From Flavihumibacter sp. ZG627 (GTDB taxonomy: Bacteria > Bacteroidota > Bacteroidia > Chitinophagales > Chitinophagaceae): DNA of 64,000 nucleotides. Position numbers and translations under genes: made by a program. Of the stretch, positions 18,352 to 26,409 are shown piece by piece. Within the stretch, counting starts at the first letter, position 1. Every line of letters begins with the position of its first letter. Location: assembly GCF_000814325.1 (NCBI RefSeq), contig NZ_JPHF01000002.1:682001-746000 (forward strand), read 5' to 3'. Under the pieces are notes generated by a model. The model saw nothing but the letters and a program-made list of their open reading frames with translations, was not told where the DNA came from and did no database searches.

Positions 18352-18556
18352 ATACGGTCAGGGATAGGGGGGAGTCATAGGGGGTTGGGTACGGATCACC
18401 GGTCTGCATTGGATGGATATAAAAACGGGACATTTAACGCGATCCTAAAAATAGGAAATCTTCAAATTATACGGACATAGGGTTCAGGGGACGGTTTCCA
18501 GGCCATAGGGGCGGGTACGGAATACATGTGAAAAGGATTGGATCTAAAAACGGGAC
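18352..18556 (+). repeat. Two diverged direct repeats with a G-quadruplex motif, recF-DUF721 intergenic
   Basis: The 403 bp at 18344-18746 hold no gene. Two imperfect copies of an ~85-bp unit are visible: 18352-18431 and 18469-18556. Both start ATACGG, share CATAGGGG near GGGTACGGA, then ATTGGAT and finish TAAAAACGGGAC. Copy 1 contains four G-runs (18361-18363, 18367-18372, 18380-18384, 18387-18389) with loops of 3, 7 and 2 nt, a textbook G-quadruplex pattern; copy 2 keeps fewer runs with a long loop. Origin and role unknown. Confidence 0.7.
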
Positions 18557-18734
18557 CAGATACTCAATGTGTGTGTTTTACAGCCCTTATGTTCAGGTAC
18601 GCAAATAAGAAGTGCAAATATAAAGTTTGGTTGCATCAACAACCAACACATTGTGTCCATTTTACATATTTTAGCTAAAACGGGCAATTGTCTGCCTTTC
18701 CGGGTTAGCGATGATAATATTTAAGTACACCACC

Positions 18735-18742
18735 TATCTTTG
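18735..18742 (+). promoter_or_regulatory. Candidate -7 element TATCTTTG abutting the DUF721 start
   Basis: TATCTTTG fits TAnnTTTG and ends only 4 nt before the ATG at 18747, so a transcript from it would be leaderless or nearly so. No clear -33 TTG at the usual distance. Confidence 0.4.
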
Positions 18743-18746
18743 ATTT

Positions 18747-19028
18747 ATGGGAGAATATTCATTGGGGGATGCAATCCAGCAATTTCTTAAAAAAAGCAGG
18801 TTGAAAGGGTCTATCCAGGCGCTTCAGATAGAAGATGTATGGGAATCGATAATGGGTAAAACTGTTGCCCGGTATACTGAAAGTATCAAGATATATGGTG
18901 ATAAATTATATATTACAACCACCGTAGCCCCTTTGAAACAGGAACTAATGTACCAGAAAGAAAATATTATCCAGCGGGTGAATCAGGCACTGGGCGAAAA
19001 AACAATAAAAGAGGTTATCATCCATTAA
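18747..19028 (+). CDS. DUF721 family protein (DciA-like)
   Basis: 93 residues of the DUF721 family, whose best known member DciA loads or assists the replicative helicase DnaB in bacteria without DnaC. The pattern is typical: LGDAIQQFLKKSRLKG, then the conserved VWESIMGKTVARYT, and KLYITTTVAPLKQELMYQK. Shorter than full DciA proteins, as is common in Bacteroidota. It sits just after recF on the same strand, a DNA-replication context that fits the family. Convergent with an ABC permease gene 8 bp away. Confidence 0.85.
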   Translation: MGEYSLGDAIQQFLKKSRLKGSIQALQIEDVWESIMGKTVARYTESIKIYGDKLYITTTVAPLKQELMYQKENIIQRVNQALGEKTIKEVIIH

Positions 19029-19036
19029 TGTTATCG

Positions 19037-20077
19037 CTAGAACCTCGCTCTTGGATCAACCCAACCATAGAGCATGTCCGCTAAAAAGTTCACAATTACA
19101 AAAAAACAGGCTGAAACAAGCACTGCCCCCATCACTACCGGGAAATCGAGTTTTTCAAGGGCATCCACGGTAAGCTTTCCCAATCCTTTCCATCCGAAAA
19201 TATATTCAACGAAGAAAGCGCCTGCAAGTAATTCCGCAAACCATCCCGTAATAGCGGTTATAACCGGGTTCAGTGCATTCCGCAGAGCATGTTTCCATAT
19301 TACGATCCTTTTTGGCAATCCCTTTGCAACAGCGGTTCTTATATAGTCTTGTTCCATTACATCAAGCAGGGATGCGCGTGTCAGTTGTGCAATTATCGCC
19401 AGGGGCCTGATGCCAAGGGTTATTGCGGGAAGAATAAGATTTGCGGGTGTGAGATATGGCCTTCCTGTGGTGGTGTCAAGGTCAAACCAGGAACCTGTCA
19501 TATGCAGACCTGTATATTCGTTCAATACAAATCCAAAAAGGTAAGCGATAGCAATTGCCATAAAAAATGAAGGTGCCGAAATGCCAAGTATACTGGTAAA
19601 AATTGCTCCGGCATCTATCCATGTACCTTTGTAAATAGCTGCAATTACACCCAGCGTTATGCCAACTATTGTTGCTAATAACATGGCCGCCGTGGCAAGC
19701 ATGATGGTGCCAGGTAATGCTTCCATTATTACATCCCCTACTTCTCTCCTGCTCTGGTACGACTTTCGTAAATAGGGGATTTTAATACCGATTTTTATTT
19801 CGCCACCAACAAAATAACCCCGGAGTTCCTTGTTCTTAATATCAGTTGCAGAATGAATAGCAATGGGCGAAATATCATTCAGGTATAAGACCAATTGCTT
19901 CCATTTTGGTTTATCGAGATGAAGGTCACGTCTTATGTTCTCACGCGTTGATGTATCACCTGTTTGTCCCATCACCAGGCGAGATGGATCGCCAAATCCC
20001 TGGAACAGTACAAATACAAGTATTATTACACCAAGTAATACCAGGAAGCTATAAAGGAGTTTATTGAAGAAACGCAA
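19037..20077 (-). CDS. ABC transporter permease, OppB/DppB family
   Basis: 346-residue inner-membrane permease of the peptide/nickel type. The first membrane helix is at about 9-27; the main membrane domain starts near 115. The EAA cytoplasmic loop is YIRTAVAKGLPKRIVIWKHALRNALNPV, and the C-terminus WVDPRARF is the family ending. Residues ~60-110 form a longer periplasmic segment than in E. coli OppB. Start is TTG at 20077 (no ATG fits). No partner permease, ATPase or binding protein lies nearby, so the substrate is unknown and the rest of the transporter must be elsewhere. Confidence 0.85.
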   Translation of the reverse strand: MRFFNKLLYSFLVLLGVIILVFVLFQGFGDPSRLVMGQTGDTSTRENIRRDLHLDKPKWKQLVLYLNDISPIAIHSATDIKNKELRGYFVGGEIKIGIKIPYLRKSYQSRREVGDVIMEALPGTIMLATAAMLLATIVGITLGVIAAIYKGTWIDAGAIFTSILGISAPSFFMAIAIAYLFGFVLNEYTGLHMTGSWFDLDTTTGRPYLTPANLILPAITLGIRPLAIIAQLTRASLLDVMEQDYIRTAVAKGLPKRIVIWKHALRNALNPVITAITGWFAELLAGAFFVEYIFGWKGLGKLTVDALEKLDFPVVMGAVLVSACFFVIVNFLADMLYGWVDPRARF

Positions 20078-20092
20078 TTGGATACAGTTGAA

Positions 20093-21214
20093 TTACATTT
20101 TCTGCATTTGCTGGATTGCCTTATCCGAATCAGGTAATGACCATTTATCTACTATAACCCCCTGGTTTATCAGGTAAATGGTTGACGGATGGCGTGCTGC
20201 TGTTTTCACCGCAACTGCATCGGAGCGAAGAACCAGAACTCCATCCAGAACTGACCCTAACGATCCAATAACCTGTTCTGCGGCTGGAGTAATAATAAAC
20301 AAGGGCATATTTTTGGCAACTGCGATCTCCTTCATTTGCCGGATCGTTTCCGTGAGAGATCCCCTGTCGCCTTCCCTCACTTCTTTGATAAACAACCACT
20401 GCTTTATTCCAGGTTCGGCAAGAAGTGCCTGCGTCGTGTCATTACCTGAAGGGGCCAGTAATACAAAATCTTTAATAGGGGGTTCTGCATTGCCCTTACG
20501 GATCACTTTATCATATCGTTTTACAAAACTGTAAGTTGATTCATCAAAATCGGCGGGGAATTTATCAGCAGTAAACTCCAACTCCTTCCCATCTTTTTTA
20601 TACACAAAACTAATGACAGTACTGTCAGGAATAGAACCGGCAGGGATCTTCATTTGTTCCGCAATCTGTTTGCCTTTCTTATAGGGCAAACAATCAACTA
20701 CCGGAAGGTGTCTTAGTACATACCATTGAAAGCCAAAACTGAAAAGAGTTGTAAGTCCGAGCAGCAGGACGCTTCTTCGGGTATCCATGGAAGTTTGTAT
20801 CCTGTTCCTGTTGGCAAACAAGAGACCTATAAGTGCCAGCAGGAGCAGGTCCTTCATAAATGACTGGGCTGCTGTAAGCGGCAGACAATCGCCAAAGCAA
20901 CCACAACTTTTGATCTTGCCGGAAAAAAGAGCATATGCTGTAAGAAAGGTGAAAAAAACAATCAGCAAAAGCAGTAACCAGCTGAATAATCTCATTTGCC
21001 AGCCAATAATAACAGCAACGCCTGCAATGATTTCAAAGGCGATCATGAGTATAGAAAATGCAAGCGTGAAATCATTTAATCCATGCAATCCCCACACTTC
21101 AAAAAATTCCTGCATTTTATAGCTAAGCCCAAGGGGATCATTGGCTTTTACAAGTCCGGAGAAAATGAAAAGTATCCCTACGATATACCGGCTCAGTGTC
21201 AGAATTGTTTTCAT
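20093..21214 (-). CDS. BT_3928-type DoxX/MauE-like membrane protein
   Basis: 373 residues. The first ~145 form a four-helix DoxX/MauE-like membrane domain (SRYIVGILFIFSGLVKANDPLG at the start) with a cysteine cluster SCGCFGDC near residue 107 that suggests redox chemistry. A fifth helix follows, and the last ~200 residues form a soluble domain that may be thioredoxin-like but lacks an obvious CxxC. This is the BT_3928 family, typically beside DUF1599 in Bacteroidota, as here. Precise function is unknown. 15 bp before the permease gene, 33 bp after DUF1599. Confidence 0.75.
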   Translation of the reverse strand: MKTILTLSRYIVGILFIFSGLVKANDPLGLSYKMQEFFEVWGLHGLNDFTLAFSILMIAFEIIAGVAVIIGWQMRLFSWLLLLLIVFFTFLTAYALFSGKIKSCGCFGDCLPLTAAQSFMKDLLLLALIGLLFANRNRIQTSMDTRRSVLLLGLTTLFSFGFQWYVLRHLPVVDCLPYKKGKQIAEQMKIPAGSIPDSTVISFVYKKDGKELEFTADKFPADFDESTYSFVKRYDKVIRKGNAEPPIKDFVLLAPSGNDTTQALLAEPGIKQWLFIKEVREGDRGSLTETIRQMKEIAVAKNMPLFIITPAAEQVIGSLGSVLDGVLVLRSDAVAVKTAARHPSTIYLINQGVIVDKWSLPDSDKAIQQMQKM

Positions 21215-21247
21215 GTTTTGGTGTAATGATTATTGCAAATTGATCAG

Positions 21248-21793
21248 TCAATGTTTTCCTTCATCCATAAGGATTAGTGCGAAAGCAGCATAATTAAAGA
21301 TATCAAGATAGTTGGCATCTATACCTTCACTCACAAGTGTTTGGCCATTATTGGCAAGAATCTGTTTGATCCGAAGAAGTTTTGCGAGTATCAGGTCAGT
21401 AAAACTTTCCTGGCTCATGTCGCGCCAGGCTTCCCCATAATCATGATTCTTTTGATCCATCAGGTCTTTGGCGCGTTTAACCTGGATATCATACCATTTA
21501 GTGGTGTCTTCCACGCTAAGGTCATCCCCTATTGATTTATCCATTTCAAGTTGTATGAGGCCAATTACTGCATAATTCAGTATCCCCATAAATTCTGATT
21601 GAATACTATCCCCTATAAGTTGCTTTTTATTTTCCTGGATAGTTCTGATTCGTTTAGCCTTAATGAAGATCTGGTCAACTATTGAGATGGGTCGATACAC
21701 CCGCCAGGAGGTTCCGTAATCGCGGGTCTTGTGTAAGAATATATCGCGACAACTTTTTATAACTTTTTCGTATTGGGTATTAGTACCTGACAT
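21248..21793 (-). CDS. DUF1599 protein with two tandem domains
   Basis: 181 residues from ATG 21793; an earlier ATG at 21814 adds seven residues, but MSGTNTQYEKVI matches where the family starts. The sequence is an internal duplication: YEKVIKSCRDIFLHKTRDYG...DQIFIKAKRIRTI and IQVKRAKDLMDQKNHDYG...TDLILAKLLRIKQIL, each followed by a segment ending in (L/F)NYA. The helical pattern resembles MazG/dUTPase-like nucleotide hydrolases, but no activity can be assigned. Divergent from folP, upstream of the BT_3928-type gene. Confidence 0.8.
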   Translation of the reverse strand: MSGTNTQYEKVIKSCRDIFLHKTRDYGTSWRVYRPISIVDQIFIKAKRIRTIQENKKQLIGDSIQSEFMGILNYAVIGLIQLEMDKSIGDDLSVEDTTKWYDIQVKRAKDLMDQKNHDYGEAWRDMSQESFTDLILAKLLRIKQILANNGQTLVSEGIDANYLDIFNYAAFALILMDEGKH

Positions 21794-21845
21794 AGTTGTT
21801 TGAAAAATAATCATCTTTATTCTTCAAAAGTAAGGATTCACTACC

Positions 21846-22676
21846 ATGTTCACGCTCAATTGTAAAGGCCGGCTTCTTGTTATAAGTAAACCCATTGTAA
21901 TGGGTATTATCAATATCACTCCCGATTCCTTTTTCGCGGCCAGCAGGAAACAACAGTTGGATGATGTGCTTAAACAGGCTGAGAAAATGATTAATGATGG
22001 CGCTTCCATATTAGATATAGGTGCTCAGAGCACCACGCCCAGTAGTGAATGGATTGATGCATCCACAGAATGGAACCGTGTCAGTAACATACTTCCTGAA
22101 CTAACGAAAAATTTCCCGGATACATTTTTTTCCATTGACAGCTTTCATCATGAGGTGGCCAGAAATGCAGTTAATGAAGGAGTGAGTATTGTAAATGATG
22201 TGAGTGGTGGTTTGTTGGATGCAGATATGATTCCAACGGTGGCGGCATTAGACGTTCCTTATATTTGTATGCATATGAAGGGGACACCGCAAACTATGCA
22301 GATGATGGCATCCTATGAAAACATTACACTTGAACTTATCGATTATTTTATTGAAAGGATCCGGGTATGCCAGGATGCGGGTATAAAGGATGTTGTAATT
22401 GATCCTGGATTTGGGTTTGCAAAGAACATTTCTCAAAATTTCGAATTGATGCGCAGGTTGCCGCTACTGGAAGTTCTTTCCTGCCCTATTTTGGTGGGTA
22501 TTTCGCGCAAATCCACTATTTATAAAACTCTCGGTATCACAGCGGCAGAGGCGTTAAACGGCACCACGGTTATGAATACCATTGCTTTAATGCAGGGCGC
22601 TTCTATTTTGCGGGTGCATGATGTGAAAGAGGCCATGGAAGCTATAAAGCTTGTGCAGGCGCTGGGGGCTGAATGA
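21846..22676 (+). CDS. folP: Dihydropteroate synthase
   Basis: Joins 4-aminobenzoate to the pterin pyrophosphate in folate synthesis; the target of sulfonamides. 276 residues in a TIM barrel. The first signature is MGIINITPDSFFAASR; the pterin-binding motif is GASILDIGAQSTTPSS; DPGFGFAKN and GISRKSTIYK are also present, the last being the sulfonamide-site loop. Normal length. Divergent from DUF1599, with 52 bp between the start codons. Confidence 0.96.
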   Translation: MFTLNCKGRLLVISKPIVMGIINITPDSFFAASRKQQLDDVLKQAEKMINDGASILDIGAQSTTPSSEWIDASTEWNRVSNILPELTKNFPDTFFSIDSFHHEVARNAVNEGVSIVNDVSGGLLDADMIPTVAALDVPYICMHMKGTPQTMQMMASYENITLELIDYFIERIRVCQDAGIKDVVIDPGFGFAKNISQNFELMRRLPLLEVLSCPILVGISRKSTIYKTLGITAAEALNGTTVMNTIALMQGASILRVHDVKEAMEAIKLVQALGAE

Positions 22677-22800
22677 AATCACGGTGACGTCACTCGTTTT
22701 AGTATCCTTCGGAGCTCTTTTGTTTATTGTAATGCTAACCAATAGCACCAACCAATCAATACTTTTCTAAAGCGCATCGAAGGGAATACCTTACTTCGGG

Positions 22801-22830
22801 TCCCTATCTGGTCCCTATCTGGTCCCTATT
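22801..22830 (+). repeat. Short tandem repeat, 11-bp unit, 2.7 copies
   Basis: TCCCTATCTGG occurs at 22801 and 22812, followed by a partial copy from 22823. It lies in the 300-bp gap between folP and the FKBP gene, which holds no gene. Nothing shows a function. Confidence 0.8.
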
Positions 22831-22904
22831 TTCAGGACCTTCCTGCACACAGGAAATCCAGTAAACACATGGAAGAAGAAGATGCAATCTGGCCAATATT
22901 TCAT

Positions 22905-22936
22905 AAAAAAACGCCTCATTTCTGAAGCGTTTTTTT
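22905..22936. terminator. Bidirectional terminator between folP and the FKBP gene
   Basis: Stem AAAAAACGC / GCGTTTTTT, extended by TCA/TGA across one mismatch, loop TTTC. A and T runs on both sides suit either direction; it lies between the two convergent genes. Confidence 0.85.
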
Positions 22937-22976
22937 CGAATACTTCCCTTAACAAGAAGACCCGGATTTTTATATT

Positions 22977-23915
22977 TTAATGGTTATGACCATCGTCCTT
23001 GCTATGACCCTGTGGCATATTATCCACCGGAGGCATCATGGGGTTCTGCTTGGGTGCAGGTGCCTGGTTAGCGATATCCACCATTTCAACGTCAAAAATA
23101 AGTGCTTCATTTGGTTGTCCACCCGGGCCCGGGCGCATTCCATATGCCAGGAATCCCGGAATATAAAGTGTTCCTTTCCCACCCTTACCAAACAATTTCA
23201 AACCTTCATCCCATCCCGGGATAACCCTGCCCTGACCAAGTACAAATCCGATCGGCTCCTTTTCAGGCTCCATTGTAGATTCAAACTCTTTACCGGTAGA
23301 GAGGATCTTACCGCGGTATTTTACAGAAACGAACTTTCCGGAATCAGCCATCGGGGCAGTACCGGCATTCTCAACAACAACATAAGTACCCAGACCGGTT
23401 TTAGTTGCATTGATATTATTCTTTTTAAGGTACTCGTCGAGAATTGCTTTATCACGCCCCTCCTGTCCTTTTGCTTCTGCATCCTGTTGTTCCTGCACCT
23501 GCTGCTCATTGTCATAAACATCAACTACACGAAAACTCAGGTACATCTTATCACCTTTTTTCATAAACGGGGGCATTCCGGGATTCTTCACCATTAGTGT
23601 ATCCACTTCCTGAACCACTACCACACTGTCTCCCTTGTGCACAAAACGGAATACTTCGGCTGGATTGTAAACCGGTCCAATACTGTCTACACGGGCAAAA
23701 GCAGGCATCCCACCCTGTGATGATCCGATGATGGAATCATTGAGTTTCTGTGTATAATGAACCTTCAGAAACTGACCGATTTTCACCTGCGGGCCACTGC
23801 CTTTTTCAACGATCTTATACGTTATGCCACTTGCTGTTTTACTGTAGTCGGCACTACCACAGGCTGCCATCATAAGGGCCGCAATTGCTGTTGTAAATAA
23901 AGAGGTCTTTGTCAT
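22977..23915 (-). CDS. FKBP-type peptidyl-prolyl isomerase lipoprotein, two domains
   Basis: 312 residues. MTKTSLFTTAIAALMMAACGSAD is a lipoprotein signal with C19. The C-terminal FKBP domain (about 180-290) is complete: VSVKYRGKILSTGKEFEST, VIPGWDEGLKLFGKGGKGTLYIP and ALIFDVEMVDI. The N-terminal half (about 25-135) has a similar order (GQFLKVHYTQKLNDS, MKKGDKMYLSFRVVDV) but lacks the VIPGW-like core, so it looks like a degenerate FKBP domain. Acts on folding of periplasmic or outer-membrane proteins. Only 3 bp separate it from the NrnA-like gene. Confidence 0.88.
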   Translation of the reverse strand: MTKTSLFTTAIAALMMAACGSADYSKTASGITYKIVEKGSGPQVKIGQFLKVHYTQKLNDSIIGSSQGGMPAFARVDSIGPVYNPAEVFRFVHKGDSVVVVQEVDTLMVKNPGMPPFMKKGDKMYLSFRVVDVYDNEQQVQEQQDAEAKGQEGRDKAILDEYLKKNNINATKTGLGTYVVVENAGTAPMADSGKFVSVKYRGKILSTGKEFESTMEPEKEPIGFVLGQGRVIPGWDEGLKLFGKGGKGTLYIPGFLAYGMRPGPGGQPNEALIFDVEMVDIANQAPAPKQNPMMPPVDNMPQGHSKDDGHNH

Positions 23916-23918
23916 TTG

Positions 23919-24932
23919 TTATGTCAGTTGAAATTCTGATGCGTTTTCTTTTAATACTTTTTTAAAGGTCCGGACTGTTTCATCCAGCGGGGCACTGCTT
24001 CGGCCACCTGCTGCATTAAAATGGCCGCCTCCCTCAAAAAAGCGCCGGGCAAAGGTATTGACATCTACATTACCCTTGCTCCTGAAACTCCATTTTCTTT
24101 CTTCATCGCGGTCTATTACGATGGCAGCCATCCTGATTCCCTGTATACTGAGGGGATAATTTACCAGGCCCTCTGTATCACCAGTACGAATATCATACCG
24201 AAGAAGGTCTGATTTCGGTACATATATCAATGCCGTATTATATTCATAGGAGATCTCCATTCGGTTTGTAAGCACATGACCGATAAACCGAAGCCTGTTC
24301 TCCATGAAATTATCGTAGATATTTTCATGAACTTTTGTATGCTGTAAACCTGTTTCCTTCAACTCGGCCACCATTCGGTGAACATTGGCAGTTGCTGCCG
24401 GAAACCGGAATGAACCCGTGTCACCGATTAGTCCGGCATAAAGACATTCCGCAATTTCCGGATTGATCCGTTCAGGATGACCGCTTTCCACAATAAAATC
24501 AAATACCATTTCACAGGTACTGCTTTTTGTGGTATCGCTGGCACCAAAATGAAAACTTTCTATAGCCGGTTGCTGGTGATGGTCTATAAGAATTTTGGTG
24601 GCCCCGGCCTTTTCAATGACCGGTGCGAGGCTTTTGGTACGCGCCAGCATGTTGAAATCCAGACAGAAGATCCAGTCCGCTGCCATGATAATGGCCTCAG
24701 ATTTTTCTCTTGTTATCTCAAAGTTCAAAACCTTATCTGAACCGGGCATCCAGTCAAGAAAGGCGGCCCAGTTTGTTGGGGAGATAACAATGACCTCATG
24801 TCCGAACTGTTTCAGGAAATGATAAAGCGCAAGGGAGGATCCCATTGCATCAGGATCAGGCTTCTGGTGGGTAGTGATAACTACCTTGCGTACAGTTGCC
24901 AGTTGGGAAAAAATATGGTGTATTGGCTGCAT
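23919..24932 (-). CDS. DHH family phosphoesterase (NrnA-type nanoRNase/pAp phosphatase)
   Basis: 337 residues from ATG 24932; an upstream ATG at 25007 would read into the ndk promoter and start. Motifs of the DHH-DHHA1 family appear in order: HQKPDPDAMGSSLALYHFL (motif I), CLDFN, the DHH itself as ILIDHHQQP, GDTGSFRFP, and the DHHA1 glycine motif GGGHFNAAGG. NrnA members degrade short RNA oligonucleotides and dephosphorylate pAp. Cytoplasmic. Followed at 3 bp by the FKBP gene and divergent from ndk. Confidence 0.9.
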   Translation of the reverse strand: MQPIHHIFSQLATVRKVVITTHQKPDPDAMGSSLALYHFLKQFGHEVIVISPTNWAAFLDWMPGSDKVLNFEITREKSEAIIMAADWIFCLDFNMLARTKSLAPVIEKAGATKILIDHHQQPAIESFHFGASDTTKSSTCEMVFDFIVESGHPERINPEIAECLYAGLIGDTGSFRFPAATANVHRMVAELKETGLQHTKVHENIYDNFMENRLRFIGHVLTNRMEISYEYNTALIYVPKSDLLRYDIRTGDTEGLVNYPLSIQGIRMAAIVIDRDEERKWSFRSKGNVDVNTFARRFFEGGGHFNAAGGRSSAPLDETVRTFKKVLKENASEFQLT

Positions 24933-24961
24933 AAAGCGGGGCAAATGTACTGAAATTTGGC

Positions 24962-24969
24962 TACCTTTG
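24962..24969 (+). promoter_or_regulatory. Candidate ndk promoter -7 element TACCTTTG
   Basis: TACCTTTG fits TAnnTTTG, followed by CGCCCC as at two other promoters in the window, and lies 22 nt before the ndk ATG. No TTG at the standard distance. Confidence 0.55.
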
Positions 24970-24991
24970 CGCCCCAAATAGCAAGTTATAT

Positions 24992-25408
24992 ATGAGCAAC
25001 AGAACATTTACAATGATCAAGCCCGATGCAATGAAGAACGGTCATGCCGGTGCCATTCTTGATCGTTTTATCAAGGAAGGATTTCGCATTGTGGCGATGA
25101 AAATGACCAAGCTTAGTGAAGAAAAAGCAGGTGAATTCTATGCTATTCACAAAGAAAGACCATTCTTCGGTGAACTCGTTGAGTTCATGAGCAGCGGTGT
25201 GGTTGTTGCAGCCATCCTTGAAAAAGATAATGCTGTAGCAGATTTCAGAACACTTATCGGTGCTACTGATCCTGCTAAGGCAGAGGCCGGAACAATCAGG
25301 CAGCTCTTTGCAACATCTGTTGGAGAGAATGCCGTTCATGGCAGCGATAGCGATGAGAATGCAGCAATTGAAGGCAGCTTCTTTTTCAGCGGTCTGGAGA
25401 AATTCTAA
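24992..25408 (+). CDS. ndk: Nucleoside diphosphate kinase
   Basis: Transfers the gamma phosphate between nucleoside triphosphates and diphosphates through a phospho-histidine. 138 residues, the standard length. The N-terminus is [19 protein letters not shown]; the catalytic His is H116 in [26 protein letters not shown] and [14 protein letters not shown] are also conserved. Divergent from the NrnA-like gene; a long hairpin follows its stop. Confidence 0.98.
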   Translation: MSNRTFTMIKPDAMKNGHAGAILDRFIKEGFRIVAMKMTKLSEEKAGEFYAIHKERPFFGELVEFMSSGVVVAAILEKDNAVADFRTLIGATDPAKAEAGTIRQLFATSVGENAVHGSDSDENAAIEGSFFFSGLEKF

Positions 25409-25418
25409 TAAAAAAGGG

Positions 25419-25475
25419 ATCCGGTAAACTATGACCTATAAACGCCAGGCGTTCAGGGATCATGGTTTACCGGAT
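25419..25475. terminator. Long near-perfect inverted repeat downstream of ndk
   Basis: Arms of 16 bp (25419-25434 and 25460-25475, one G-U pair) begin ATCCGGTAAAC and end GTTTACCGGAT. The loop contains a second small hairpin, ACGC-CAG-GCGT. It lies between the convergent ndk and TraB genes, so a bidirectional terminator is likely, but the stem is unusually long and lacks long T runs at its base. A palindromic element remnant is the alternative. Confidence 0.6.
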
Positions 25476-25500
25476 TCATCTTTAAGACTGATACGTTTCT

Positions 25501-26400
25501 TTATAATGTTTGTGCTACAGAATGACGCATGGGTCTTAATATATAGCCGGCTTTTCGCATAAGATTAATTACGCCTTCGTTTCCTGGAAGGTGGGCAGCT
25601 CCCACTGCAAATAAAATCGCGCCAGTTTTCATTGCCTTTTCCATTTCAGGGATCCATTTCTTATTCCGGCCATATAAGAATAGCTCAATATAAGATCCCA
25701 ATCCCCCCTCTTCCATCATCGTAAGCTTCTCAATCGCATCCAGATCCTGGCTACGATAAACTTCAAGCATCTTTGCCGTTACAGTATCCTCCTTACCACT
25801 GCTGTCAATCGCCTGCAGCAAATCCCGCGCCTGCAGCGAATAAGGAATACTGTCAAAAATGCTGGCCTGAAACTCAATTGTCTCCAATCCGGATATCTCC
25901 TTCTTTTGCTTTTTAACTGCTTTCATGATCACCTCTTCCATGCCATTCTTCGTTTCGCAGGGCATTTTGGATTCACTGAGCATTGCCGCAATAAAATATG
26001 GTTTAAACCGCTCCATCATAGATAAAGGGAGTATTGACCTGTTAGCTGCGAAATAATCCTTTACCCGCTTATATTCTTCTTCAGTCATCAGGTCTTTCAA
26101 ACGGGTTTCGTCCTTCATCCTGATGTACTTGAAAATGCCCATCATCTCTCCCATATTATCCATATCGATCTCAAAAAAAACACGGGAGGACTTATCGATC
26201 GCATGCTGCAAACTATCACTCAATCCTGCATCCCGGGCACAGAGGATATGCATGGTGCCGAACAAATAGGAAGGGGTCTGAATCCCGTTGCCGGTAATCT
26301 CCCATAACAGGGATGAAGTTTTAGGTGCGGCGGGTGACTGCTGCGCTTTCAGTGAAAATCCTGATACAAAAAGTGCTATGACGGTAAAGTATAAACGCAT
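25501..26400 (-). CDS. TraB/GumN family secreted protein
   Basis: 299 residues with signal peptide MRLYFTVIALFVSGFSLKAQ. The family signature is clear: LLWEITGNGIQTPSYLFGTMHILCARDAGL at the N-terminus (GT-H motif), FFEIDMDN, and AILFAVGAAHLPGNEGVINLMRKAGY at the C-terminus. TraB/GumN proteins belong to the Tiki superfamily of putative metalloproteases; enzymatic activity for this bacterial branch is not established here. Follows a barrel protein gene by 9 bp on the same strand. Confidence 0.88.
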   Translation of the reverse strand: MRLYFTVIALFVSGFSLKAQQSPAAPKTSSLLWEITGNGIQTPSYLFGTMHILCARDAGLSDSLQHAIDKSSRVFFEIDMDNMGEMMGIFKYIRMKDETRLKDLMTEEEYKRVKDYFAANRSILPLSMMERFKPYFIAAMLSESKMPCETKNGMEEVIMKAVKKQKKEISGLETIEFQASIFDSIPYSLQARDLLQAIDSSGKEDTVTAKMLEVYRSQDLDAIEKLTMMEEGGLGSYIELFLYGRNKKWIPEMEKAMKTGAILFAVGAAHLPGNEGVINLMRKAGYILRPMRHSVAQTL

Positions 26401-26409
26401 GTTATTCTA

